Part shown: one piece after another, positions 9,125 through 16,234 of the stretch
How positions within the stretch are numbered: the first letter of the stretch is position 1
Layout: each line of letters starts with the position of its first letter
From: a virus
Virus record (IMG/VR): IMGVR_UViG_3300028581_001382
Span: 89,874 to 153,873 of that record
DNA length: 64,000 nucleotides
Reading direction: 5' to 3' (one strand)
Translations under genes and position numbers: made by a program
The notes under the pieces: model-generated
The model's input: only the letters and a program-made list of their open reading frames with translations
Databases searched by the model: none
Told to the model about the DNA's origin: nothing

Positions 9125-9699
9125 CGTTGAAATTCAGATATTGAATCGCAGATGTTTAGTTTCAATGCATCATGGGCATCTAGCCAAACATCGTGTGGCG
9201 GCAATAGTTTGGATTTAATCACTGCGTCAGTTAGCCCTGTACAATCTTTGTAGTGCTGAATCATGCGTTTTTGCGTGAGCTCAAATTCACGTATGGTTGC
9301 AAACAATTCGTGTGCTTTGCCGTCACTGCCCCAACTGAACTGATGACTTAAGATACTGGTGTTAGGTGTGAGTGTGCGTCGTCCCGGTGTTCCTGCTAGA
9401 AATATCAACAATCCAGCTGATGCAATCTGTCCCAATCCTACTGTTTTTATACTCAACTTGGAACTACGCATGACGTCGATCAGTGCAAAGGCTGAGCTCA
9501 TGTCACCGCCTTCACTGCAAATACTTAAAACTAGTTCTTTACGTCTCTGGGTTCTTACAAAGTTTTCATGCAGTATCCATTCAATCGCTGGCTTTACAGT
9601 ATCAGTGTCAATTGGCCCCATCAACACAAATATGCCAGCGGCATGCAAGTGTTGTGAGTGCGTCCAAGTGCTGGTATCCGTTGTTGCCGTTGTTGCCAT
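9121..9699 (-). CDS. second ClpP-like serine protease
   Basis: This 192-residue protein has the ClpP/crotonase-type fold. The nucleophile Ser94 lies in GQIASAG and the histidine in LSHQF (His119). The Gly-rich SEGGDMSSA segment at about residues 62-70 forms the oxyanion strand. It is divergent from the canonical ClpP at 4911-5501. Such second ClpP copies can form mixed rings in some bacteria. It converges with the 7529-9124 gene, overlapping its stop by 4 nt. Confidence 0.85.
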   Translation of the reverse strand: MATTATTDTSTWTHSQHLHAAGIFVLMGPIDTDTVKPAIEWILHENFVRTQRRKELVLSICSEGGDMSSAFALIDVMRSSKLSIKTVGLGQIASAGLLIFLAGTPGRRTLTPNTSILSHQFSWGSDGKAHELFATIREFELTQKRMIQHYKDCTGLTDAVIKSKLLPPHDVWLDAHDALKLNICDSISEFQR

Positions 9700-9708
9700 A
9701 TCACATAC

Positions 9709-9855
9709 TTATTTGATAGTAAGCTGATCAAGATATTCACGTAGAATATTTTCAATCAACTGATTCAAAGTAATATCTTGTTCATGTGCCCGCAGCATTA
9801 GCTGATACAACAGTTCTTCTTCAATTTCAATTTCAATGTTTTCACGTTTGCTCAT
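9709..9855 (-). CDS. ribbon-helix-helix-like small protein
   Basis: This 48-residue protein is started at 9855 because GGAGG lies 6 nt before that ATG. The form MSKRENIEIEIEEELLYQLM followed by two helices fits an RHH (CopG/Arc-like) fold, often a DNA-binding repressor. The N-terminal strand is acidic rather than basic, so it might act through a partner. It is just upstream of the ClpP-like gene in the same run. Confidence 0.55.
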   Translation of the reverse strand: MSKRENIEIEIEEELLYQLMLRAHEQDITLNQLIENILREYLDQLTIK

Positions 9856-9856
9856 A

Positions 9857-10075
9857 TTAACCTCCAAAATATTTAATGACCACATCCAAGGCTGCAATAG
9901 TTTGAGTATTGCCGACCACATCTTCAGGATGTAGCCAATAGCCGTCGGGATTAGTATCAGACCTGGGATTCTTTTTCCATTGTGCTAGTTCTTTTTTAAG
10001 ATACGCACGGCAGTCTTTGAGATTGCACAGTGTAATACCGTCAGCAACTTCTGCATCTAATTCAATTTTTTTCAT
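9857..10075 (-). CDS. small phage protein, 72 residues
   Basis: A 72-residue acidic/hydrophilic protein with no recognised motif. Its start overlaps the stop of the upstream gene by one base (TAATG), which indicates translational coupling. It is part of the tiny-gene string 9709-10980. Confidence 0.5.
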   Translation of the reverse strand: MKKIELDAEVADGITLCNLKDCRAYLKKELAQWKKNPRSDTNPDGYWLHPEDVVGNTQTIAALDVVIKYFGG

Positions 10076-10293
10076 TATTCGACTCCGAAATGTTCTCTAA
10101 TCAAATTGTATGCTTGACCACGGCTAACCATATCACGCAACATAGGACTTAGTGCTACACTACATTCCCGCACAATCAACTCGGCAAACTTTTCTCTATC
10201 AAATTTGGCATAACTGCTGGCATAACCTTGTGGACCTACCATTTCTACAATCGATGTAGCCTGTTCAGCAAGTTCTCGAATTCGTTCGTTCAT
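10075..10293 (-). CDS. MNERI-family small protein, copy 1
   Basis: This 72-residue protein begins MNERIRELAEQA and contains FDREKFAELIVRE. The same two blocks are in 10404-10604, and MNERI also opens 10601-10828, so these genes look like tandem duplicates. It is helical, probably a small coiled-coil protein of unknown role. The start overlaps the stop of 10293-10400 (TAATG). Confidence 0.6.
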   Translation of the reverse strand: MNERIRELAEQATSIVEMVGPQGYASSYAKFDREKFAELIVRECSVALSPMLRDMVSRGQAYNLIREHFGVE

Positions 10294-10400
10294 TACATAT
10301 AATCCTGAGGGTGTTCATCTTTTGACTGTGTGTCTAAGTATTGAAAGAATTTTACAAGACCATAAACACCAACCACAAACCAAAATAATTCAACAATCAT
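10293..10400 (-). CDS. 35-residue membrane peptide
   Basis: A 35-codon frame from ATG 10400 (preceded by AAGGAG) to TAA at 10293-10295. The N-terminal half MIVELFWFVVGVYGLVKFF is a single hydrophobic span and the C-terminus is charged. The stop overlaps the next ATG (TAATG). Small single-span phage peptides often modulate host membranes, but no function can be assigned. Confidence 0.55.
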   Translation of the reverse strand: MIVELFWFVVGVYGLVKFFQYLDTQSKDEHPQDYM

Positions 10401-10403
10401 ACT

Positions 10404-10604
10404 TTACTCCTTGAAGTGTTCTATCACTGCATCAGCAACATCAAGGTAAGTGTTTTGCGGTAGATTGTTGGCCACAACCTGCATGGTTTCCCGAACAATC
10501 AACTCGGCGAATTTTTCTTTGTCAAAAGTTTCAAACCCGCCAACGCATTCAGAAAAGTGACGATCAGTACATTCTTCAATAAGTTCTCGAATTCGTTCGT
10601 TCAT
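10404..10604 (-). CDS. MNERI-family small protein, copy 2
   Basis: This 66-residue protein has MNERIRELIEE and FDKEKFAELIVRE, so it is a paralogue of 10075-10293. Its ATG overlaps the stop of the upstream gene (ATGA). Function unknown. Confidence 0.6.
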   Translation of the reverse strand: MNERIRELIEECTDRHFSECVGGFETFDKEKFAELIVRETMQVVANNLPQNTYLDVADAVIEHFKE

Positions 10605-10828
10605 TTTGGTTCGTCCAAAGGATGCATCACCCCTGGTGATCGTTGGGTGTAAAATTTTTCATCAGGTACTGCAATCACCATAACTTCATCTATAGTATTG
10701 CAATATGGGTCCAATGGGTTTGCGTATTTTACAATAGCACATTGAGTTTCTTGCCCTTGCTCAAATCGATCCAGCTTGCTCAGCAAGGTCAATAGATTGC
10801 GCCGAGATAGATAAATTCGTTCGTTCAT
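10601..10828 (-). CDS. small phage protein with MNERI start
   Basis: A 75-residue protein. Only its first five residues match the neighbouring MNERI proteins, which suggests that the 5' end was copied and then joined to a different body, or that the start region is conserved for translation. Both ends overlap neighbours by ATGA. Function unknown. Confidence 0.5.
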   Translation of the reverse strand: MNERIYLSRRNLLTLLSKLDRFEQGQETQCAIVKYANPLDPYCNTIDEVMVIAVPDEKFYTQRSPGVMHPLDEPK

Positions 10829-10980
10829 TCTTCAGACCCTTTTTTCACATGTTTAGCACGACGACGATACTGCACCCGACTCTGCTCTGCACGATGACGA
10901 AATGGAGTGTCACGAGAGTACAGTTCCACAGCACGACGGCGCTGTCGAGGTAGTTCAATTTGAAAGCTCAAGGTACGCAT
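10825..10980 (-). CDS. small Arg-rich basic protein
   Basis: A 51-residue protein, started at 10980 (MRTLSF) because GGAGAT lies 6 nt before. It has many Arg, Lys and His residues (PRQRRRAVELYSRD, HVKKG), suggesting nucleic-acid binding. It is the first gene after the promoter at 11014-11042. Confidence 0.55.
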   Translation of the reverse strand: MRTLSFQIELPRQRRRAVELYSRDTPFRHRAEQSRVQYRRRAKHVKKGSEE

Positions 10981-11013
10981 TCGTATCTCCGTAAAAAATC
11001 CGGTATATGCTGT

Positions 11014-11042
11014 ATTATAGCACACCCCGGATTAGTGGTCAA
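11014..11042 (-). promoter_or_regulatory. early-type promoter TTGACC-N17-TATAAT
   Basis: TTGACC, 17-nt spacer, TATAAT; about 35 nt before the start at 10980. It drives the tiny-gene string that runs down to 9121. Confidence 0.85.
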
Positions 11043-11061
11043 CTGCTTTTACGCAATCAGT

Positions 11062-11337
11062 TTAGGTATTTTTCTGCGTGTTCTGATATGCTTTCATGAT
11101 ACCTTCGCCAAACTTAGTATAGTCAAATTTGGAACCTGCTTGAGCCAATTTGATTGATTCCTGCATGATGGTAGTGGATGCATCTGTAGAGGCTTTGAAA
11201 GCCTTTTTGGTATAATCAGCTTGTGTGTCAATGAATTGATTCATTGACTCAGCAATGGTGCTGTTGGTGACAAAAGTCTTAACGAATTGTTTTTTACCAT
11301 TTTGAATGGTGTCGATCATGGCGTCTGCTGTAAACAT
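11062..11337 (-). CDS. phasin-like helical protein
   Basis: This 91-residue, all-helical, amphipathic protein (FVKTFVTNSTIAESMNQFID, then a Thr/Ala/Lys-rich helix) resembles small phasins, proteins that coat polyhydroxyalkanoate granules in betaproteobacteria and others. It could instead be a small structural coiled-coil protein. A TATAAT-like box is at about 11366 and a ribosome site AGGAG precedes the start. Confidence 0.4.
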   Translation of the reverse strand: MFTADAMIDTIQNGKKQFVKTFVTNSTIAESMNQFIDTQADYTKKAFKASTDASTTIMQESIKLAQAGSKFDYTKFGEGIMKAYQNTQKNT

Positions 11338-11480
11338 ATGTTTCTCCTAATTTAAGCAAGTAGATTATAGAACCCGCCCTATGCAGCATCCTATACACTA
11401 TTATATATGATAAAATGCTGCGACCGCACATTTTTAGGCAAAATTCAGAAGAAAAATACGCAGGTATATGTAGTCACTAA

Positions 11481-11487
11481 TAAATAA
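11481..11487 (+). promoter_or_regulatory. late promoter core TAAATAA
   Basis: TAAATAA, with an AGGAG ribosome site and ATG at 11504 downstream. Confidence 0.55.
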
Positions 11488-11503
11488 AACATAGGAGACA
11501 ATC

Positions 11504-11821
11504 ATGTTCAAGAAAATCGTAGAATTCTTTACTGGAAAGAAAACCGAAAGCAACTTTGCTCATCCCCTGGATGCAGTTACCGCCCCCAATGTGCCACAAG
11601 CACCATACAAGGTTCCTGAACCTGTTGCCACAAAACCAATTCCGGTTGTTGAGCAGCCTACTACTGTTGAAAAAGTTGTAGCAGAGCCAGCTCAGACTGA
11701 AAAGAAACCTGCGGTGAAGAAACCTGCTGCGACGAAGCCTGTTGTGAAGAAACCTGCGGTGAAGAAGCCCGCTGTGAAGAAGCCAGCTGCGCCTCGCAAG
11801 CCTCGCACCCCCAAACAATAA
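11504..11821 (+). CDS. histone-H1-tail-like Lys/Pro/Ala-rich protein
   Basis: This 105-residue protein has an ordinary N-terminus (MFKKIVEFFTGKK), a Pro/Val-rich middle, and from about residue 64 a run of KKPA-type repeats (KKPAVKKPA) ending in PRKPRTPKQ. That composition is like the tail of histone H1 or bacterial H1-like proteins, which bind DNA electrostatically. It could help condense phage or host DNA. It is expressed from a late-type promoter. The antisense frame is also open because of the repeat, but this is an artefact. Confidence 0.6.
   Translation: MFKKIVEFFTGKKTESNFAHPLDAVTAPNVPQAPYKVPEPVATKPIPVVEQPTTVEKVVAEPAQTEKKPAVKKPAATKPVVKKPAVKKPAVKKPAAPRKPRTPKQ
11699..11802 (+). repeat. 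short tandem coding repeats (KKPA)
   Basis: GAAGAAACCTGC/GAAGAAGCC-type units repeat about eight times imperfectly and encode the Lys-Lys-Pro-Ala tail. Confidence 0.7.
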
Positions 11822-11852
11822 TCTTACACTATATCATAGATCCAGTCCCATG

Positions 11853-11859
11853 TAAATAC
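11853..11859 (+). promoter_or_regulatory. late promoter TAAATAC for curli-like operon
   Basis: TAAATAC lies 16 nt before the csgF-like ATG. Between them is a run of seven G (11865-11871), an unusual ribosome-binding site. Confidence 0.55.
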
Positions 11860-11875
11860 TACGTGGGGGGGTTCT

Positions 11876-12316
11876 ATGAAAATAAAAATAATAACAATAG
11901 CCTTGCTTGTAGTAACAATACAGGTCAGGGCTGCCGAACTGGTACATCAGTTCAATTCATCTGCATTCAACGGTGTTGGATACAGCAGTCATGTTCTCAC
12001 AATTGAACAACTAGAATCACAACGTCGAAAAGCCTTGGCCGATGCTGCCAAATCCGCTGCTGACCAAGCCATTAGAGATGCCAAGAATACCAATCTGGCC
12101 AAATTCTTAGTCAATGTTGAAAGTCGTATCTATGCCCAACTCTCAAAACAGTTAGCCGATGCTATGTTTTCTGAAGGCGGTGAATCTGGCCAACTGAATT
12201 TTCAAGGTACCAACATCTCCTGGCTGAAAACTGCCACCGAAGTCACACTAACCATTATGGAAAATTCAGGCAATCGCACTGAAATCACTGTACCCATCGG
12301 GAGTTTTGCATTTTGA
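11876..12316 (+). CDS. csgF: CsgF-like curli assembly protein
   Basis: This 146-residue protein has a signal peptide (about residues 1-19) and then LVHQFNSSAFNGVGYSSHVL, which matches the CsgF opening (LVYxFxNPxFGGxP). In curli systems CsgF sits at the outer-membrane CsgG pore and anchors the fibre nucleator. It is directly followed by csgG in an overlapping arrangement, which supports the call. The gene is longer than the E. coli version by a few residues. Confidence 0.75.
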   Translation: MKIKIITIALLVVTIQVRAAELVHQFNSSAFNGVGYSSHVLTIEQLESQRRKALADAAKSAADQAIRDAKNTNLAKFLVNVESRIYAQLSKQLADAMFSEGGESGQLNFQGTNISWLKTATEVTLTIMENSGNRTEITVPIGSFAF

Positions 12317-13128
12317 TCCGAACTGTGCTATCACTGTTGTTGGCTACTGTACTCACTGGTTGTGCCGCAGTGCTGTGGGACACTGAACGTGAAGAGCCTC
12401 GTGTGATCCCCAGGGTAAGGCTGTTGGATTCTATACCTGCATTGGATGGCCCTCCTATGCCTATTGCTGTGTATGGATTTTTAGACAAAACTGGTCAAAT
12501 GAAATCCAATGATCGACTAGCCCTATTTTCCAAAGCAGTAACCCAAGGTGCCGAAGTGTTTCTGATCAAGGCTCTGCAAGACACAGGCCGTTGGTTTACT
12601 GTAGTGGAACGAGTGGGGTTAGACAATCTCATCAAAGAACGCCAACTCATACGTAATCAACGCGAAGTGTATGAAGGCAAAGATGCCAAACCCTTGCGGC
12701 CCATGCTGGTGGCTGGTATTATGATTGAAGGTGGCATTGTGGGTTACGATACCAATTTACGTTCAGGTGGCGCCGGAGCCAGAATCATGGGAATTGGCAA
12801 TTCCGTGCAATATCGAGTGGACGAAGTGGTTGTGGCCTTGAGGTTTGTGTCGGTGCATACAGGCGAAGTGTTAATCAATACTGCTGTGAGTAAGACCATT
12901 TACAGCACTGCTCAAAATGCAGGCATGCTGAGGTTTGTGGATGTGGGCACACGAGCTGTGGAATTAGAAGCTGGTGCTGCACTCAACGAACCTACAACCT
13001 ACGCTGTTCGAGTGGCTATTGAACAGGCTGTGTATGAAACTATCATCACAGGTGAACGTCGAGGACTATGGCGTTTTAAAACTACAATGAGCGTGTCTGG
13101 GGAAAACTCGGGCATAGATAAAAAATGA
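12313..13128 (+). CDS. csgG: CsgG-like outer-membrane curli secretion lipoprotein
   Basis: This 271-residue protein has a lipobox (LTGC, Cys17) and then typical CsgG features: PIAVYGFLDKTGQ, the VVERVGLDNLIKERQLIR segment, and a beta-hairpin region around residues 150-200 ending in QYRVDEVVVALRFVSVHTGEVL. CsgG forms a nonameric pore that exports curlin. The start is TTG at 12313, inside the last codons of csgF (TTGA overlap). It overlaps the curlin-like gene by ATGA. Confidence 0.9.
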   Translation: MIRTVLSLLLATVLTGCAAVLWDTEREEPRVIPRVRLLDSIPALDGPPMPIAVYGFLDKTGQMKSNDRLALFSKAVTQGAEVFLIKALQDTGRWFTVVERVGLDNLIKERQLIRNQREVYEGKDAKPLRPMLVAGIMIEGGIVGYDTNLRSGGAGARIMGIGNSVQYRVDEVVVALRFVSVHTGEVLINTAVSKTIYSTAQNAGMLRFVDVGTRAVELEAGAALNEPTTYAVRVAIEQAVYETIITGERRGLWRFKTTMSVSGENSGIDKK

Positions 13129-13724
13129 TAACAAAAACTCTCAAAAGTGTAATATTATTGGCAGTTATGCTGTGGTCCACAGCATGGGCCAATGAACTGT
13201 ATATGGAACAAAGTGATGACTCGTCCACCATAACCATCACACAGGACGGTGCCAGCAATGAAATTGGCACACAACTGTCTCCGGTGTTTATTGGTGGAGG
13301 CTCAAATACTGTAAATATTGAACAAATTGGTGCCGGCAACCAACTACAGTTTACAGTAAATGGTGCCACCACTGCTATGACCATTGAACAACACGGTAGC
13401 AACAATATCGGTACAGTGACTTGCGGTACCACTGCCAATGCCAGTTGCAGTGGCAGTACCATTTGGCAATTTATCACTGGTGATGACAACAACATCAGTC
13501 AGCTTCTAGGTGCCGGCGGAAATCATACCAGCAAGATCACTGTGACTGGGGACACCAACACAGTGAGTCATACCAGTACCAACACAGGCGCTGTGAGTAT
13601 GCAATACCTAGTAACTGGGAACAGTAATTCAATTTCAGTGACCACTGCAGGTACCACAGCCAAGACTCTCAATGCAACTACTACTGGCAATAGCAATACT
13701 GTTACTATCGTTCAGACCAACTGA
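13125..13724 (+). CDS. curlin-like amyloid repeat protein
   Basis: This 199-residue protein has a signal peptide (about residues 1-22, ending in TAWA) followed by curlin-type repeats: ITITQDGASNEIG, VNIEQIGAGNQ, MTIEQHGSNN and later SNTVTIVQTN. Ser/Asn/Gln/Gly spacing is like the repeats of CsgA/CsgB. It is expected to be exported through the CsgG pore and to form a fibre or a cap. It also carries two Cys in the middle, unusual for curlin. Confidence 0.8.
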   Translation: MITKTLKSVILLAVMLWSTAWANELYMEQSDDSSTITITQDGASNEIGTQLSPVFIGGGSNTVNIEQIGAGNQLQFTVNGATTAMTIEQHGSNNIGTVTCGTTANASCSGSTIWQFITGDDNNISQLLGAGGNHTSKITVTGDTNTVSHTSTNTGAVSMQYLVTGNSNSISVTTAGTTAKTLNATTTGNSNTVTIVQTN

Positions 13725-14745
13725 TGCAGTAGCTTCTGTCGGAACAATTACTTCCTTGACAGGACCCACTGAAATAGTAAGAAAGCGACAAAGCATGCCT
13801 AGTCAGGCTGGCTCGGCCATTGAGATGAATGACACAGTGGTCACTGCTCGCGCTCGAGCAGAACTGACTTTTGTAGACCGGACTCAGGTCAAAATCACTG
13901 AACAGTCAAAACTGATCATAGATGACTTTGTGTATGATTCCAATCAAGGTACAGGTAAACTGGCATTGAAAATGGCGCTGGGTACTGCTAGATATGCGTC
14001 AGGACAGATTGCCAAGAACTCACCGCAAAATGTAGCTGTGCAAACTCCTACGGCCACAGTGGCTGTGCGTGGCACAGATTTCTCAATGACTGTGGACGAA
14101 CTGGGTCGCAGTATGATTGTATTACTACCCAGTTGCGATCAAAACAGTTGTGTCACCGGAGTGATTGAAGTGTTCAACGAAGCTGGTCGTGTGATGCTTA
14201 CCCAGGCCTATCAAGCCACACTGGTCACAAGTTTGAGTACTCCGCCCAGTCAACCTACAATGATCACTGTGGATATCAATAACATAAACAATTTGCTGAT
14301 CATTAGCCCACCTGTTGAACTGCGCAGAGAAGAATTTCAAAATAGCCGCCAAGAACAAGAATTCAATCTGCTAAATGTAGATTTCTTACGATACGATGAG
14401 CTGGAAAAAAACTATCTAGACAACAGATTTTTGGATGTTGATTTTTTAGAAAACACGTTTTTGAGTAATGAATTGGATGCAGTTGGAATAAATGTCTGGG
14501 CAGCAACTGCTTATTTGTTGGATAATGGCATGATGCCAGGATATGATCCCGCTAGTTTATTGCGATACACTGTGGATGATCAAGATCGCTTGTTTCTCAT
14601 ACGCAAAGTCAACAATCACTACACTGAACTCATTGTGAGCAAAGAAGCCAATCTAGTAGTAGATATTCGGCAAGACGGCATTCCTGTATGGCAGAGGGTA
14701 AATCGCGGAGGATCTACCACAGTTACAATTGTGCAAAGGCAATAA
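13672..14745 (+). CDS. FecR-domain periplasmic protein
   Basis: This 357-residue protein begins with a signal peptide (MQLLLAIAILLLSF...) encoded inside the last 53 nt of the curlin gene. A FecR domain follows (about residues 24-170: VGTITSLTGP, then LTFVDRTQVKITEQS, then TPTATVAVRGTDF). FecR domains act as periplasmic sensors or polysaccharide/peptidoglycan-associated modules. The last residues, STTVTIVQRQ, resemble the curlin ending. In bacteria FecR genes often sit near CHASE2 cyclases, and one lies at 16235-18283. No clear ribosome site is seen. Confidence 0.75.
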   Translation: MQLLLAIAILLLSFRPTDAVASVGTITSLTGPTEIVRKRQSMPSQAGSAIEMNDTVVTARARAELTFVDRTQVKITEQSKLIIDDFVYDSNQGTGKLALKMALGTARYASGQIAKNSPQNVAVQTPTATVAVRGTDFSMTVDELGRSMIVLLPSCDQNSCVTGVIEVFNEAGRVMLTQAYQATLVTSLSTPPSQPTMITVDINNINNLLIISPPVELRREEFQNSRQEQEFNLLNVDFLRYDELEKNYLDNRFLDVDFLENTFLSNELDAVGINVWAATAYLLDNGMMPGYDPASLLRYTVDDQDRLFLIRKVNNHYTELIVSKEANLVVDIRQDGIPVWQRVNRGGSTTVTIVQRQ

Positions 14746-14749
14746 ATAC
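14743..14749 (+). promoter_or_regulatory. late promoter TAAATAC sharing the fecR stop
   Basis: The TAA stop of fecR (14743-14745) is the start of TAAATAC, 3 nt before the next ATG at 14753. Confidence 0.65.
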
Positions 14750-14752
14750 TGT

Positions 14753-15034
14753 ATGGGTGATTATTTCAAACTTGTGGCCGAAGTAGGCTTTCCAATAGCA
14801 GCAGCCATAGCTGGCGGTTACTTTGTGTTTTTAACACTGAAGTTTATTCTAGCTGGGGTAACCAGCTCTGTGAATGGAATCAAAGGTATAATCAGTGCTT
14901 TAGATAATCGTGTAAAAACCATGAACCATGATGTCATACGCATAGATACTGTGGTTTCGAATGCGTTAGGTCTTGTACCTGATGTGGACCGTGTGACTCG
15001 TGCTGATGGCAAAAACGATGCTCGACGTGACTGA
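14753..15034 (+). CDS. holin-like membrane protein (copy 1)
   Basis: This 93-residue protein has one or two hydrophobic spans (EVGFPIAAAIAGGYFVF and LKFILAG) and then a helical, charged tail. The start at 14753 follows TAAATAC-TGT directly. The form EVGFPIAAAIAGGY is like KYGFPIVAAGGLGY in the gene at 15195, so they are paralogues. Both resemble BhlA/UviB-type holin-like proteins. A lysis role is only inferred. Confidence 0.55.
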   Translation: MGDYFKLVAEVGFPIAAAIAGGYFVFLTLKFILAGVTSSVNGIKGIISALDNRVKTMNHDVIRIDTVVSNALGLVPDVDRVTRADGKNDARRD

Positions 15035-15043
15035 AAGACAATT

Positions 15044-15208
15044 ATGCTATTTGTTGACTACACACTTCGCACTGCCGACAATGGCAACATTATTCTCGAC
15101 GAAGAACTCAAAGCTCAAAGTTTGGGCGTAGCAGAGGGTGATACCTTTGTGGTTCGTATTGTAAACAATCAAATTATATTAGAAAAACAACAACATGGAC
15201 CTAGCTGA
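15044..15208 (+). CDS. 54-residue AbrB-like protein
   Basis: A 54-codon frame from ATG 15044 to TGA 15208 lies between the two holin-like genes and overlaps the second by 14 nt. The segment IILDEELKAQSLGVAEGDTF followed by VVRIVNNQIILEK has the strand-turn-strand pattern of AbrB/MazE swapped-hairpin proteins (compare LGLKPGDxVxxxxExxxIxL). It may bind DNA or be a small dimer. No ribosome site of note. Confidence 0.5.
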   Translation: MLFVDYTLRTADNGNIILDEELKAQSLGVAEGDTFVVRIVNNQIILEKQQHGPS

Positions 15209-15533
15209 ACTTATCAACAAATACGGTTTCCCCATTGTGGCTGCTGGAGGGCTTGGGTATCTCATATATTACGTATGGGTATGGGCTACCAAAGAAATCA
15301 AGCCTGTGCTGAGTGAAGCCAATAGCACACTGATTGCGTTGATCGATCGTATCCGTATGCTTGACAACGATCTTATTAGACTGCAACAAAAAGTCAATGT
15401 CACACTGCAATTGCGTGGCAAAGTCATTGAAAGCGAACGTGTGCTAGCACAACAGAAATTTGATTCCGAAGCTGAAACAAAATTCAAGAAGGCAGCGGCG
15501 GAAGACTCCGACACTGCTGCTGGCAAAAGTTAA
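15195..15533 (+). CDS. holin-like membrane protein (copy 2)
   Basis: This 112-residue protein has one hydrophobic span (about residues 10-30, FPIVAAGGLGYLIYYVWVW) and then a long coiled coil rich in Lys/Glu/Arg. It is related to 14753-15034. It may be a holin or a membrane-anchored virion protein. The stop overlaps the start of the desaturase gene (TAATG). Confidence 0.55.
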   Translation: MDLAELINKYGFPIVAAGGLGYLIYYVWVWATKEIKPVLSEANSTLIALIDRIRMLDNDLIRLQQKVNVTLQLRGKVIESERVLAQQKFDSEAETKFKKAAAEDSDTAAGKS

Positions 15534-16234
15534 TGACATTACTCATAGCCACGCTGTTGATGACACATGCTACTATAGTTTGTGTTACACTTTATCTACA
15601 CCGCAGTCAAACTCATAGATCAGTAGAATTCCATCCGCTTGTGGCGCATGGCATGCGCCTTTGGCTGTGGCTGTCAACTGGTATGGTCACACGCCAATGG
15701 GTTGCTATACATCGTTCTCATCATCGGCACAGTGATCAATCTGACGATCCGCACTCGCCCCATGTGTGGGGTATTTGGCGTGTGCTGTTTGGTGGTGCGT
15801 GGCTTTATAATCAAGCTGCTCAAGATAGTGCATTAGTTAAGCAATACGGAGTAGGCACTCCCGACGACTGGATTGAACGTAACCTGTATACTGCACATAG
15901 CCGCCTTGGTATTCTTTTGATGCTGATTATAGATTTATTGTTATTTGGGCCTTGGGGACTTATGGTGTGGGTCGTACAAATGCTATGGGTACCTTTTCAC
16001 GCCGCCGGAGTTATTAATGGATTAGCACATTGGTGGGGTTATAAAAATGGTCCCACCAAGGATCAAAGTCGTAACATCAGTCCCTGGGGAATATGGATTG
16101 GTGGCGAGGAATTGCATTCTAATCATCACCAAGAACCAGCTAGTGCTAAATTAAGTCGCAAGTGGTTTGAATTTGACGAAGGTTGGATGTGGATCTGTAT
16201 TTTACGTTTTTTTAAACTTGCCAAAGTTCGTTAA
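15533..16234 (+). CDS. fatty acid desaturase (delta-9 type)
   Basis: This 233-residue membrane enzyme carries the three histidine boxes of acyl-CoA/acyl-lipid delta-9 desaturases: HRSQTH (residues 23-28), HRSHH (about 60-64), and HSNHH (about 194-198). A fourth NGLAH histidine occurs near residue 165. Hydrophobic spans flank them. It would introduce a double bond into membrane acyl chains at the di-iron centre. It is translationally coupled to the holin-like gene, suggesting late membrane remodelling. Confidence 0.85.
   Translation: MTLLIATLLMTHATIVCVTLYLHRSQTHRSVEFHPLVAHGMRLWLWLSTGMVTRQWVAIHRSHHRHSDQSDDPHSPHVWGIWRVLFGGAWLYNQAAQDSALVKQYGVGTPDDWIERNLYTAHSRLGILLMLIIDLLLFGPWGLMVWVVQMLWVPFHAAGVINGLAHWWGYKNGPTKDQSRNISPWGIWIGGEELHSNHHQEPASAKLSRKWFEFDEGWMWICILRFFKLAKVR

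Noticed and set aside
11699-11802. CRISPR-like repeat array
   Set aside because: The repeats are short, in frame and have no spacers; they encode the KKPA tail.
11477-11818. Antisense frame over the KKPA repeat gene
   Set aside because: The repeat makes the opposite strand open by chance; the sense gene has promoter and ribosome site.
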